From: Lathyrus oleraceus
Lineage: Eukaryota > Streptophyta > Magnoliopsida > Fabales > Fabaceae
Direction of reading: 5' to 3'
DNA length: 64,000 nucleotides
NCBI RefSeq assembly: GCF_024323335.1
Contig: NC_066581.1
Coordinates: 299,978,536 to 300,042,535 of the forward strand
Shown here: positions 42,291 through 54,959 of the stretch, piece after piece
Numbering within the stretch: the first letter of the stretch is position 1
Layout: every line of letters begins with the position of its first letter
Made by a program: the position numbers and the translations under genes
Notes under the pieces: model-generated
The model's input: only the letters and a program-made list of their open reading frames with translations
Database searches by the model: none
What the model was told of the DNA's origin: nothing

Positions 42291-44485
42291 TTTCATTTTC
42301 ACATGATTTCTCATGTTCTAGAACTCCTCAATAAAATGGAGTTGTAGAAATGGAAAATAGAACATTATAAGAAATGGACAGAACCATGACTAATGAGACT
42401 AATGGTCCAAAGCACTTCTGGGCAGAACAGTGGATACAACTTGTTACATTCAGAATACAATCTCTATAAGACCTATTCTGGGTAAGACTCCATATGAATT
42501 GTGGAAGAACAAAGAGCCCAACATTGCTTATTTCCATCCTTTTGGTTGTACATGTTTTATTCTCAACAGTAAGGATAACTTAAACAAGTTTGATTCTAAA
42601 GCTCAAAAGTGTATCATGTTAGGATACTTTGAACACTCAAGAGGCTACATAGTGTACAACATTGAAACCAATATTGTTGAAGAATCAATTCATGTTAAGT
42701 TTGATCATAAGTTTGACCTTGAAAAGTCAAAGCTAGATGAAAAGCTTGCGTATCTGAAGATCACATACTCACACTCTGAGGGCGTTCAACGTGTAGCAAA
42801 ACAATCAGCATCAGAAGTTGGTGACATATCAAAATATGTTGACACACCAGCAACTCAGAAGAAGATCAAACAAATGCTCTCTCACTGTGAAGAACTTATT
42901 CTTGGTGACAAGTCAGAACCAGATCTTCATTAAGGAAAGATGAAGAAACTCTTATAGGATTGGTGTCTATCATAGAACCAACACCCATTGATGAAGCTCT
43001 TAGAAACTCTGAATGTATTTTGGAAATGCAAGAAGAACTCAATCAATTTTCCATAAATTATATGGGGGATCTAGTGCCCAAAACAAAAGGAAAACATGTC
43101 ATTGGAACCAAATGGGTCTTTAGGAACAAGCTGAATGAGCAAGGAGAAGTGGTAAGAAACAAGGCCATACTGGTTGTATAAGGCTATAGTCAACAAGAAG
43201 GAATTTACTATAGTGACATCTTTTCTCTAGTTACCAAGTTATAATCTATTCGCCTTTTAATCTCATTTGATGTTAATCATAGTATTATCTTATATCAAAT
43301 GGATGTTAAAAGCGCATTTCTGAATGGTTACATAAATGAAGAAGTTTATCTCCATCAATCTCCTGGTTTTGAAAATCATAAAAATCTTGATTTTGTTTAT
43401 AAACTTAAGAAATCTCTGTATGGTTTGAAACAAGCTCCAAGAGTTGTGTATGCTCAACAATTTTCTTTTGGAAAATGATTTTTCAAGAGGTAAATTGGAC
43501 ATAACCTTGTTCTGTAAAACATTCAAAAATGAATTTTTAATAGTTCAAATCTATGTTGATGATATCATATTTATTTATACTAATGCCTATCTCAACCAAG
43601 AATTTTCCAAGTCCATGCAAGCAGAATTTGCAATGAGCATGATGGGAAAACTAAAATTCTTTATGGGAAACTAATCAAAGCTTATAAGGATAATACCTTC
43701 ATCATATCAAATATACAAAAGAACTTATAAAGAAGTTTGAATGTAAGATTGCAAAAACTCTAATGCATCTCGCTTGAACTCTTGGAAAACATGGGGAAAG
43801 TAAAAAGGTAGACCAAAAGGTATACAAAGGCATGATTGGATTTCTCCTTTACTTAATTGCTTATAGACCTGATATTTTATTCAGCCTATGCCTATGTTCT
43901 ACATTTCAATCAGATCCTAGAGAATCTCATTTAACTATTATTAAGAAAATCTTTAGATATATGAGAGGTACTACTAACCTTGGTTTGATTTATAAGAAAT
44001 CAAAAAATTACAAGTTAGTAGGTTTTTGTGATGATAATTATGCTAGAGATAGACTTGAAAGAAAAATCACCAATGGGAGCTTCCATTTTCTTGGTGAAAA
44101 TATAATCTCATGGTCCAGCAAGAGACAATCAACTATTGCATTATCAACAACATCAGCTAAATACATTGTAGCCTTTGGATGTAGCACTCAGATCCCCTTG
44201 ATGAAAATTCAACTAGAAGATTCTCAACTAAGTAAAAATAACATTCCTATCTTTTGTAATAATACTTATTCTATTTGTTTGTCTAAGAATCCCATTTTAC
44301 ATTCTAGATCTAAACATATTAAGATCAAACATCATTTTATCAGAGACTATGTTCATAAGGGTATTCTAAACTTAAAATTTATTGATACAAACCATCAATG
44401 GGCTGATATTTTTACTAAACCCCTTGTTAATGACATATTCGTTTTTATTCTGAGAAATTTGAAAATGGAAATTTATCTTGATTAA
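42291..44485 (+). pseudogene. Copia B pol: integrase end, reverse transcriptase, RNase H (broken)
   Basis: Integrase C-terminal region: NGVVEMENRT, GKTPYELWKNKEPN, YFHPFGCTCF and KAQKCIMLGY (42318-42640). RT: KGKHVIGTKWVFRNKLNEQG (about 43090-43150), [18 protein letters not shown] (about 43298-43350), LYGLKQAPR (about 43420) and the catalytic YVDD in VQIYVDDIIF (about 43540-43570). RNase H: GFCDDNYARDRLERK (about 44023), SSKRQSTIALSTTSAKY and DIFTKPL (about 44406), ending with a stop at 44483-44485. At least five stops or frameshifts occur (near 42320, 42430, 42934, 43182 and 43675). The RNase H glutamate region reads SAKY instead of the usual AEY. Confidence 0.83.
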
Positions 44486-46147
44486 AATTTCAATGTATGC
44501 AAACTCTGATGGATTAAAGATGAGACTCTAAGACTTTTCTTGTTTCTTTTTGTTTAACTCTAAAATAGTCAGCCCTCTGATAGTTAGATGGATTTCTGAC
44601 TCAGAAGTTTCAAGTTAAAATCTCTATGGGTTTCTCTATCTTCTGAACTCTGATACATATCAATGTTCTGTTTAATCAATTTTTTTTAACTACTAAATTG
44701 CTTGGGTAATTGTTGGGAGAAATTTTTATTGGGTATAACAAAAGCATTCTTTAATACTCCCTATGTCTTTCCTATTTCCAAAGTCGTCTAGTCTTTTTGT
44801 GTCCTGTCAGAGTGTGTAGTGTTATATAAGTTATTTCTTGGGTTCTCAAGATGAATTTTCAGTAGTCACTGTCATAAATATTTTTTTATTATTCCTAAAA
44901 TCCTTTGTCTTTACTCTCTTTTCACTCTATTTAAACACAACGTTTCTCCAATTTTTCTTCACAAACCTTCCTTTCCTAGAAACTCTTCATTTTTCAAACC
45001 CCTCATCTCTCTCCAGATCCTAAAACCTCATGTCCAATGTCTCTCAAAACCAGAAGCTTATGTTTTGAAGAAGTTTTGAAGACAAAAGCTCAAATAGTAA
45101 AATCTTAGTGGCAAAAACATTTAGTAGCAGCAAGTGTTAAAGTCAATAAGTTGTGTGGTGCAAGTGATTCACTCTTTTTGGAGTCGTCATGGGAGCCTAA
45201 CTCCATATCGTAACTGCTTGTGTGGAGCACATGTTACTGTTTATTTATTGTCTAGTTTCCCTTCTTTGTGCTTTCCCCTGCCTTCTCTTCACTTTTTTCT
45301 CCACTTTTACAAGTCTTCTCTAGTTTCTCATTTCCTTTTCCATTCTCCATGTAGTGTATTTTATTTTTTTGTTCTCTAACCCTCTCATTTTTTCCATGCT
45401 TCCTGAAAATCTTTTTTATTGATGACAAAGACGAAGAAATAAGGTTTTGGGTCTTGATTATAGAGTCTTAAAGAGTAATAAGGGATTGATTTTGATCATT
45501 TTTATTAAATGAGCAATCCCTAACATCTATATATCTAGATGAAATTTCTTGGTAATTTCTATATTACATCAAATGAATGAAATTTCCTTATGGTTTATTT
45601 TTGTCGTTAATTTGTTTTTGTTCTGTTTTTATTTTGTTTAAATGAATATCTTGAATGTTTTGCTATATATCTGAATCTTGTTGTGTTTGTTAAAATATTT
45701 GAATATTTTTTTGATGAACTATTCTCGGAGATTTACATGTGATTCTAAGTCTTAAAATCAGGGGGATCTTGCAAACCTAACCTGGAATTTAAATCTAAGA
45801 ATACTGGTTAAACCAGGAAAAAAATTTAATCTAAAATTCAGGGGGAGCTTACAAACCTAACTCTGAACTTTAGATGATTGCCAGTATAGAGCTTGTAAAC
45901 CTAACTCAAAAACCTTACATTGAATTTTAGCTTGCTCATATGATTTGAGATGATATTTGAAACCAAACTTATTTTGAGTCTTAAACTCATGGGGAACTTG
46001 CATACCTCACTCTGTAGATTGAAGTTCAAGAAATAATTTTGAAAGTATAAAACTTAGAGGAAACTTACAAGCATATCTCTGAAATTTTATAAATATGATT
46101 ACTTATTGAAAAAATTGTTTATCAAAATACATGGATTTGTCATCATC
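44486..46147 (+). other. Copia B 3' spacer between pol and PPT
   Basis: About 1.66 kb. T- and C-rich short ORFs at 44838-45379 show no family resemblance and I do not call a gene. SIRE-type elements can carry an extra ORF here, but I see no clear trace. From 45757 a repeated motif of five units precedes the PPT. Confidence 0.6.
45755..46075 (+). repeat. Five PPT-like repeats upstream of copia B LTR
   Basis: Units TCAGGGGGATCTTGCAAACC (45757), TCAGGGGGAGCTTACAAACC (45838), AGAGCTTGTAAACC (45890), CATGGGGAACTTGCATACC (45986) and AGAGGAAACTTACAAGCA (46047). Each is followed by TAACTCTGAA-like bases. Spacing is 50-100 bases. The purine-rich heads resemble the true PPT at 46148. Confidence 0.7.
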
Positions 46148-46161
46148 AAAAAAGGGGAGAT
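46148..46161 (+). other. Polypurine tract of copia B
   Basis: AAAAAAAGGGGAGATT directly before TGTTGGAACAAG. A classical copia PPT that fixes the LTR start. Confidence 0.85.
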
Positions 46162-47385
46162 TGTTGGAACAAGTTTGGTTCTACAACTATCCTTTAGTTT
46201 TGATGATAACAAAGTGTGAGAGAATAATTTTATACTCTAACCAGTTTGCAGAGTGTGCAGAAATATTGGAACAGATTCTGACTCTAAAGATGTCCAGATT
46301 CTAAACCAAAGAATAAAAGAGTTCAAACAAGTCAACTATGATGTATCAAGTCAACATTATGAACAAAAGTTCTCCAAAATCGACTCTGATATAAAGCTCT
46401 GACTATCTGTTTATGAAAGTCTCAAAAGCTAGTTGTCCAAGGACTAAATTTGTTTAATCAAGTTATGATCACAGACTTTGGAAATGTTACTTAAGCTTCA
46501 ACAAAAATATCAGAAGCCTCTGAGTAAAAGGTTTCCAAAAGTCAACAAAAGATTTGATGTGATAGAAGTACAAAAGCAAATGTAATTTTTCCATTGAGTA
46601 TTTTACTTTGTGACAAAAAAGTCTTTCGCGTCCAATCATCTTCACCAATTACACACTATATCGTTAATCTAGTGTTTCATTTGAAGTTATCTTCATATAA
46701 CAAATACTTAGAGGATATTTCATCTTCACCTCTAACGGATCTATTTTTTCATCTATAAAAAGAGGACTTTGAAGATTGAAGAATATAATAGACTGGATAC
46801 ACGCATTAAACACTCATCAACGCTCATACTCAAAAACATATACAGAAAATAAGAAGTGTTGCTTACACTTATACACTTAGAACAAAAACTCATTGAATAT
46901 TATCTTTAAGTGTAATACATGATTGTAAACTTGTGTATCTTCTTATTAGAAGCATCTTGTAAACACAAAAACAACTATTACAATTTTGAGTGTAATCCTT
47001 AAGTGACCAGTTAGGTCAGGCTCTTGAGAAGTCAATAACAGGTTGTTATTGAGGTTGAAATCTTCTTAAGCGAACAGGTAGGTCGGGTCTTAAGGAGTCA
47101 GTGAACGTCACTTTTCTTAGGAGTTCAGTTGGGTCAGAATCCTGAAGAAGTTGATGACAAGTTGGAACTGCATTTATAATCAAGTTTGATTATTGGATGA
47201 AGTCATTGTCTAAGACAAATCACCCCAATGGGTGGACTAGAGGTAACCTTGTTAACGAAGATTTAGGATAAAAATCCTTCAGTTCTTTATCATTCTGTTT
47301 TTTATTTTTAGCCGTTGTTTTAGGTTGCAAAAAACCATCACTCTTGAAACCCAATTGAGACCCTCATTTCTTGTGTTTCTTGAAA
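46162..47385 (+). repeat. 3' LTR of copia B (about 1.22 kb)
   Basis: Starts TGTTGGAACAAGTTTGG. A TATA-like CATCTATAAAAAGAGG lies at about 46751. The tail with GTAATCCTTAAGTGACCAG and repeated GGTCAGG...CTTGAGAAGTC blocks leads to CTTGAAACCCAATTGAG near 47345. The right end is uncertain. Confidence 0.72.
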
Positions 47386-47394
47386 CTTTAGATT

Positions 47395-48760
47395 GTACCT
47401 AGAATAAGCGTCCATGAATGATAATAGCTTATACCCAACTGATTTATCTACAAGTTTGTCAATATTTGGCAGTAGGTATTAGTCTTTCATGAATGCTTTG
47501 TTTAGATCAGTGTAGTATACGCACATCCTTCAATTTCCCGGAGCTTTCTTCACCAAAACAACGTTGGAAAGCCATTCCGATTATTTTACCTTGCAAATGA
47601 ATCTTCGTCCAACATGCCCTTCAATATGCCTGTGGTAGCTTTAATTTTCTCGATAGATTTCCTTATTCATCGCTGAGAGACATATCAGGCGCCAGGGTTG
47701 ATGTTTAGTTGTTGGCAGGCCATCGTAGGGTTGATACTAGGCATCTCATATGGAGATATAGAAAAAAGATTTGTGTTCTCCTCAATGCATTCAATTAGTG
47801 TGTACTTTACATTAAAGGGGAAACCAAATCCTATTTTCATTAATCGCACATAGTTATCGACGAGCTGGATATCTTCGAAATCATCATTTGGAACGGGCCT
47901 AACCTTGTCTTTATGTGCATCCAAATCAAACATATTGACCTTCCTAGAGCCGTCCTCTATCACTTCTGATGAGGCAAAGAGACCTTTAAGGATGACTTAT
48001 TTGATACACTTTGCCTCCTCAACGCCGTCGTTGATCACAGTTGGTTTTCCTTCTTTATCGTGACACGCTACTTTTGGGTGGACAGGAGACGCCACCACAA
48101 CTAGTTTTGCCAAGAAGAACCTCCTCAAGATCCCCCTGAATGCGCTCCTACACGGAATTGCAAGGAAGTTTAGGTTTACCTTTATCTATATTACTCCTTC
48201 TTCAACGAGTGTGTCAGATCTATCATTCTGCAAGGGCGAGTTACAGAATTGTTGAAGGCCATCAGATCTCGACCACGATACAACTTCACGTCTGGTTGTT
48301 AGACGCCTAATTTCTATAAAGTGTTAGCATAGAGGATGTTGTAAGAACTTTTGACATCTACGAGGAATCCCATCAGAGCACTCTCAGCGGCGGTGAATGC
48401 TAAGATTTACTGGAAAATCGAAGTTTGGAGCTTCATTTATATGATAACGATATAGGAATCCTATCGCCAGCCAATCCTCACTTTGTGGTTTGGCGGTAAT
48501 TACTGTCCGGAAAAGCACTTCGGTGGAGGATCCATGTTGGATCTAACTGCATTGTGGATGTCGACGATAAATGATAAATGATGCAGAATGGGATCCGAAG
48601 ATTTGATGGACGACTTTGGCACGGTGAATGGAGTTACTGCATCCATCTTCAATGCTTTTGGTAGAGATCTGACTTTGGATCTAGTATGATCCACTCGTGG
48701 AATTTCATGAGAATTAGGATTCAATTCCCACAAATGCATGATTGTTCCGTTCTAGAACCA
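47395..48760 (-). pseudogene. Tat-type gypsy fragment: protease, pre-RT and start of RT
   Basis: Minus-strand remains of another gypsy polyprotein. From about 48400 downward, GFLVDVKSSYNILYANTL and KLYRGRDLMAF are the protease region. KVNMFDLDAHKDKVRPVPND, SISPYEMPSINP and NINPGA (47963-47690) are the pre-RT linker, and WLSNVVLVKKAPGN, DLNKAF and LLPNIDKLVDKSVGYKLLSFMDAYSRYN (47590-47400) begin RT. The upstream part at 48739-48500 is less clear. More than ten stops interrupt it. It differs from the three Ogre copies, so it is a separate Tat subfamily. It is cut on its left by the copia B LTR. Confidence 0.72.
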
Positions 48761-49605
<845 letters not shown>

Positions 49606-49649
49606 ATCTATGGAATCAAATTGATGACAAAAAATCAAATACTTTCTTA

Positions 49650-50925
49650 ATGCTCAAACAAACTATCATTAAAGAAAGAGGAACAAAATCCAGAGTCAAG
49701 ATCCCTAAAGCATATGGACCAACATTCATCCAACAAGAAGCCCAATAATTCTTTAAGAAGTATTTGCATTTGTAGGTAACAACATATTCAACCTAGTCAA
49801 CAACGTTTTCTCCACATGACACTTTGATCCTAACATTTCAAAAGCTCTTAAAGCCCGTATTCCGAAAGTGCAATATGCAACTACTTTTAAGGAATTGAGG
49901 CACATCTTTGTATGCAACACTTTCTACAAGATCTTCACAAAAGTACTTGCAAATCGTCTTAGGTCCTTACTTGGTACCCTCATGAACCATACCAAATCAA
50001 TTTCCTTCTAGGTATGTCAAGCACTAACAATGATATTGTTTTGCAGGAAATATTCGATGTCATGCAAAAATCAAAGAAGAAAAAAAGGAAATACCTCTTT
50101 CAAGTTTGACTTAGCGAAGACCTTTGATAATGTAAACTAGGAATTTCTCCAAACATGCCTTACAGACTTTGAATTCTCAACCATCACAATGTAACTCATC
50201 ATGAACTTTGTCACCTTCTCATCATTATATATCTTGTGAAATGGAAACATAATGCCATCCTTGAAGCCTTCCCATGGCCTACTCCAAGGACATTCTCTTT
50301 TGCCTTACCTTTTCATTCTCTGTATAGAAAAACTCTCTATTGCCGCAATCTCTGATGTTGTTCATTGTGACTCATTGAGACATATCAATATCTGAACAAC
50401 AAGGGATGCCAACACTTCTCTCATAAAAAGTCTAGTCAAGGACATGCTCCAAGAAATCAACAAGCCTTGGGCTAATATCATCTCTAATAAGTATGTGTCA
50501 GGTGCCCGCATTCTATCTCAGACTCTTGCTGCAGGCTCTCCTACTTGAAATTCCATAATTAAAACCAAGAATATGATCAAAGATGGGTTTGTTTAATTGG
50601 AAGGCTAGTTATGGGTGTTCATCCTTCTGGCTCATTCATTGGACCTCTCTTGGTCCTTTTGCTCACATTGTTCTTTAGGATGATATTCATGATTTTTGGA
50701 GTTAATTGTGAAAAATGTCTTTTGAAATAGAGTCGTTACTCATCACAGCATCACTCCCTAAATATTCCTGGTCCTGAATATGGTAGCTTCACTTTCGAAA
50801 AAATATATTGTTTTCACCTACCTTACATAATTGTATCTCTACTCTTACAATGCTCCATCGCCACAATATTAGAACTTCGGCTTTATGAAGTCAATGTAGT
50901 TTAAACGATAAACCTTCATGCATTA
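49650..50925 (+). pseudogene. L1-type LINE reverse transcriptase region (part 1)
   Basis: Non-LTR retrotransposon ORF2 remnant. Readable segments are YKIFTKVLANRLRSLLGTL (about 49930), LTMILFCRKYSMSCKNQRRKK (frame-broken), FKFDLAKTFDNVNWEFLQTC (about 50098-50160), which is the first RT Asp block, and IMNFVTFSSLYIL and HGLLQGHSLLPYLFILCIEK (about 50275-50330). ILSQTLAAGSPT and WSFCSH (about 50510-50660) come from the zinc-finger RVT part. Many stops and frameshifts interrupt it. It is cut at 50925 by copia C and resumes at 54960. Confidence 0.75.
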
Positions 50926-51180
50926 TGTTAGAGAATTAGATAATTAGCTTTTAGTTTCTTTGGGCTTGTTTATTTGTATTGGACCTAGTTTGCTCTTTTG
51001 TATTTAGTCTAGGTTCGGTTTTGGCTTTCTTGCTTAACGCGGGATAATTCCATTTTGAATGTAACGCAACATTTATGACTTTTTTGGATTTCAATGGCTT
51101 TTTTGATTCCAATGGATTTCATTGTAACATGATTTCAGTAGAATACACTTTCCACTTTCCTTATTCATCGTCATCTTCTG
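50926..51180 (+). repeat. 5' LTR of copia C
   Basis: Starts TGTTAGAGAATTAGATAATT. The match with the 3' LTR ends at CATTGTAA (51120-51127). The right edge is uncertain because the PBS cannot be identified. Confidence 0.75.
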
Positions 51181-51213
51181 CTCTCACACGCATCCAAAAC
51201 ACCCTTCCCTTCC

Positions 51214-52075
51214 ATGGCCTCCGACGATGATTCCGACGGCAAATCCACCGTCAAAGAAAACTTCAAGAAAGACAACAATGACAACTTCAAGAACAATCTC
51301 ACAGATCTAATCTTGAACGCTAGAAATCCCTTTTACCTTCATCCCGGTGAGAACCTCGACACCACCATTGTTTGCACCACCTCTTGATGATAACAACTAT
51401 TACAAGTGGAGTAAATTCATGCGCCGCGTCTTGACATCGAAGAACAAGATTTCATTCATCGGTGATAATCTCCCTAAACCTTTCTTCTCTGACCCGAACT
51501 ATGAGCTATGGGATCGTGTGAATATTATGGTACTTTCTTGAATCAATCATATTCTTTCACCTCACATCGTACATAATATCTTTTGCTTTTGATTCGGCAT
51601 TCGATCTCTAGGAAGAAATTCACGAAAGATTCACAAAAAGTAATCACTTTCGTTTCTCAAATCTTCTTCGTGATTTTCATTCCACACAACAAGGTGATAG
51701 GTCGTTATCTACATACTTCACTGATCTGATGATCTAAAGATCCTCTGGAATGAATTGGAATGAATTAGAATATCTAAGGTCAATTCTTTCATGTTCATGT
51801 CCTACACCTTGCACATGTGATTTAGCCAAAGCAGTTCGTAATTATAAACATATGGAGTATGTTTTATGTTTTTTAAAGGATTTAAACGATAACTATCATA
51901 ACATTCGCACACGAATCTTGCTCCTTGATCTGCTTCCCATCATCACTCGTGTATATTCTCTTATTGCTCAACAACAAGTGGTTGCTCCACCTCATTTCAC
52001 ACCTAACTCAACCATTATAAAATTCAATAAGAATACTCTTTGCCATACTTGCCATTTATCTAAATAATGTAGACT
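51214..52075 (+). pseudogene. Copia C gag joined to GAG-pre-integrase
   Basis: Starts MASDDDSDGKSTVKENFKK, then NPFYLHPGENLD; a frameshift near 51355 leads to PPLDDNNYYKWSKFMRRVLT and KNKISFIGDN. ELEYLRSILSCSCPTPCTCD, FLKDLNDNYHNIRTRILL and LLPIITRVYSLIAQQQ (51770-51985) complete the gag capsid part. NSTIIKFNKNTL is followed at once by CHTCHLSK (52038), which belongs to the pre-integrase domain. The CCHC knuckle and the D-S/T-G protease are therefore deleted. Several stops interrupt the frame. Confidence 0.75.
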
Positions 52076-52965
52076 TCATTTCCTTATAAGTAATTGTGTT
52101 TCTTCTTAATGCTTGACTTAGTGCATATGGATATATGGGATTCTATATTGTTTCTTCTTTGGATGGTTTTCAATACTTTTTAACTATTGTTGATGACTTC
52201 ACACGTTATATTTGGACTTTTCTCATGACACATAAATCTGAAACTAGACTTCATATTAAAAATTTCATCACTTATTGCCAAACTCAATTTTCCTATAACA
52301 TCAAAATCATTAGAAGTGACAATGGAACTGAGTTTCTTCTACCCTCTTACTATGCTTCTCTAGATATTTTACATCAAAGAAGTTGTGTTGAAACACCTCA
52401 ACAAAACTCCTTTGTTGAGAGAAAACATAGGCACTTACTTATTGTTATTGGATCCCTTTTCTTCCATGCTAACTTGCCTAAATGTTTTTGGTCTTTTTCC
52501 CTTTGTCATGCCACTTATTTGATCAATAGATTATGTAGCCCCACCATCAAAAACAACATTCCTTATGAGCTTCTTTTCAAAACACCCTCGTCCTATACAC
52601 ACCTTAAAATCTTTGGATGTCTTGCTTATGCTTCTACAATCACAAGACATAGAGACAAATTGGATCCTAGAGCCACAAAGTGCTTATTCTTATGCTATCC
52701 CATGGGAATCAAAGGATATTTCCTTTTTTATCTTAGCACCAGATCCATCTTTGCTTCCAAAAATTGTGTTTTCTATGAAAACATCTTTCCCTACACACCC
52801 CACCCCCTAATCACAACAAAACTGCACCAATCCTTGATATTGATCAATTCATCATTAATTTCCTTTTTGATCATCTTACTTTCATAAAATCTTTCATCAA
52901 TCCTGATCACATTCATAACCATGAATAAACTCAATATTCTTCACAAAATCCCCTTGATTTTCCCA
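52076..52965 (+). pseudogene. Copia C integrase
   Basis: A 250-codon open frame (52135-52887) with SLDGFQYFLTIVDDFTRYIW (the catalytic Asp), IIRSDNGTEF (second Asp), TPQQNSFVERKHRHLL (Glu), CHATYLINRL, IPYELLF and LKIFGCLAYAST. It lacks the family start because of stops at 52068-52130 and has a frame change after 52800. The catalytic D-D-E residues are all present, but the rest of the element is dead. Confidence 0.85.
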
Positions 52966-53229
52966 CCACATCTCAACATTCCTCTCCCACCAATGAGCAG
53001 ATCCAACATACTGATCTCACACACACTTCTGATCCTAATAGTTCTCCTGCCATCACTACTATTAGGAAATCCACTAGACATAAATTTACCCCTGCATACT
53101 TTAATGACTTTATTTGCAATGCATCTCATGATATTTCCAAATATATTTCATATCATCATATTTCTCCCGCATATCATTCTTTCACTTCTGATATCACCAC
53201 TGCATGTGACCCTATTACTTACAATCAAG

Positions 53230-54000
53230 TTATCATTCATCCTCATTGGATCAAGGCTATGAGTACTAAAATTCAAGTTTTAATAGACAGTAACACCTAA
53301 ACTTTCATAACTTTACCACAAGGTAAGAAAGCTATAGGCTTTAAATGGGTCTATAAGACCAAATTCCATTCAGATGGAACAATAGAAAGGCATAAAGCTA
53401 GGTTAGTTGCTCAAGGCTTCAACCAAATTCAAGGTATTAACTTCTTTGACACACTTTCTCTTGTTGCAAAGCTCACAACTGTAAGATTACTCCTTGCCCT
53501 TGCATTTTCTTTAAATTTATAACTTCGCCAACTTGATGTGCATAATGCCTTTCTTCGTGGAGATTTGGATGAGGAAATGTACATGTCTTTACCCAAAGGC
53601 ATTAGACCATCTTACCCAAATCAAGTATGCAAACTTTTAAAATCCATCTATGGATTAAAGCACTCTAGTAGACAATGGTTTGAGAAGTTATCCAGGGTTT
53701 TACCCAAACACATTTTCAAACAATTCTTTTATGATCACTCATTTTTCATACATCAATCTAAATAGCACTTTACTACATTGTTGATTTATGTTGATGATCT
53801 TCTCATTGCAGGCAATAATCTGGACATCATAAACAACACAAAGAATATCTTACAACATCATTTCCACATTAAGGATCTTGGTACGTTGAATTACTTATTA
53901 GGCCTAGAAGTGGCAAGAAGCAAATCTGGCATTAACATTTGTCAATGAAAGTACATTCTTGATCTCCTTTCAACCACGGTTTACTGGGTTGTAAACCTAC
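53230..54000 (+). pseudogene. Copia C reverse transcriptase
   Basis: [20 protein letters not shown] and [14 protein letters not shown] (about 53339-53440), then LRQLDVHNAFLRGDLDEEMY (about 53522-53583) and YGLKHSSRQWF (about 53650-53682). The catalytic LIYVDDLLIAG motif is at about 53780-53812, followed by KDLGTLNYLLGLEVA (about 53872-53916). Stops at about 53298, 53521, 53763 and 53947 interrupt it, mostly single-codon lesions in an otherwise constant frame. Confidence 0.85.
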
Positions 54001-54660
54001 AACAACTCCCATGGCTCGTGACACCATATTGAAGACCACTGATGGCATCCCTCTGCAAGATCCTACCAACTGCAGAAGCCTTATTAGACAACTCATTTAT
54101 TTGCTTAACACCAGGCCCGATATCTCATATTTTGTTCAACAACTCAGCCAACACATGAGTAATCCCACCGATCTTCACTACAAAATGCAGCTATTCGAGT
54201 GTTTTGATATCTCAAGTCTTCTCCAGGCCAAAGTCTATTATTTCCTAGCAGTTTTTCCCTGCAACTTGAAGCCTTCTCAGACTCGGATTGGGCAACTTAT
54301 CCTAAAATGCGCAAATCCATCACAAGCTTCTACATTCATCTTGATGATTCTCTAATTTCTTGGAAATCTAAAAAGGAACCAACTGTGACTCGCAACTCTA
54401 TTGAATCAGAGTACAGATCCATGGCTTCTACTATCTGTGAACTACAATGGTTAACCAACATCCTTAAAGAACTCCCATTAACCTTCAAGCAACCTGCCAT
54501 TCTATATTGTGACAAGGCTTTTGCTATTCATATTGCAAGTAACTCTTCATTTCATGAGCGAACGAAGCACATTGACTTAGATTTTCATCTGGTGCGTGAA
54601 AAGCTACAATAAATCTCTTTCATTTTCTTCCTATTTCTTCTTCACAACAACTAGTTGATG
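54001..54660 (+). pseudogene. Copia C RNase H
   Basis: YLLNTRPDISYFVQQLSQHM (about 54098-54157) is the connection segment. SDSDWA (about 54279), SWKSKKEPTVTRNSIESEYR (about 54358-54417), ILYCDKAFAIHIASN and ERTKHIDLDFHLVREKL (about 54500-54608) are the copia RNase H blocks. Frameshifts near 54190 and 54300 break it. The catalytic Asp, Glu (SEY) and Asp are visible. Confidence 0.83.
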
Positions 54661-54748
54661 TTTTCACAAAGCCTTTGTATGTTAAACCTTTCTTCTCCAG
54701 TATCACTAAGCTTGGCCTTCATTCCATATACCCCCAAGTTTATGGGAG

Positions 54749-54959
54749 TATTAGATAATTAGCTTTTAGTTTCTTTGGGCTTGTTTATCTATATTGGTCC
54801 TAGTTGCTATTTTCTTCCACTGACCCATGTTTGCTCTTTTGTATTTAGTCTATGTCTGGTTTTGGCTTTCTTGCTTAATGCGGGATAATTCCATTTTGAA
54901 TGAAACGCAACCTTTATGGCTTTTCGGGTTTCAATGGCTTTTCTGATTCTAATGGATTT
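54749..54959 (+). repeat. 3' LTR of copia C (about 211 bp)
   Basis: Starts TATTAGATAATTAGCTTTTA, so the first TG has become TA. It carries a 25-base segment (CTATTTTCTTCCACTGACCC and on) absent from the 5' LTR. It ends at GGATTT before CATTGTAATATAAAG, where LINE sequence resumes. Confidence 0.78.

Larger units (their letters stand above)
42291..47385 (+). mobile_element. Copia B: 5'-truncated Ty1/copia element (+)
   Basis: Starts within integrase and continues through RT and RNase H to a long 3' spacer, PPT and LTR. The pol type is close to SIRE/Maximus lineages. The element lacks gag, protease, most of integrase and the 5' LTR. The right LTR edge is placed near 47385 after CTTGAAACCCAATT...CTTGTGTTTC by comparison with the copia A LTR end and may be off by some tens of bases. 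Confidence 0.75.
50926..54959 (+). mobile_element. Copia C: internally deleted Ale/Retrofit-like Ty1/copia element
   Basis: Two short LTRs share TTAGATAATTAGCTTTTAGT and GCGGGATAATTCCATTTTGA (50926 and 54749). Between them are gag, integrase, RT and RNase H in order (+). The gag start block NPFYLHPGENLD and short LTRs fit the Ale/Retrofit lineage. No PBS is recognisable after the 5' LTR, and the zinc knuckle and protease are missing. Left flank CATTA (50921-50925) and right CATTG (54960-54964) are a near-match target duplication. Confidence 0.8.

Noticed and set aside
44838..45379. Possible extra ORF (env-like position) downstream of copia B pol
   Set aside because: Composition is simple T/C-rich, frames are short and no recognisable motif is present.
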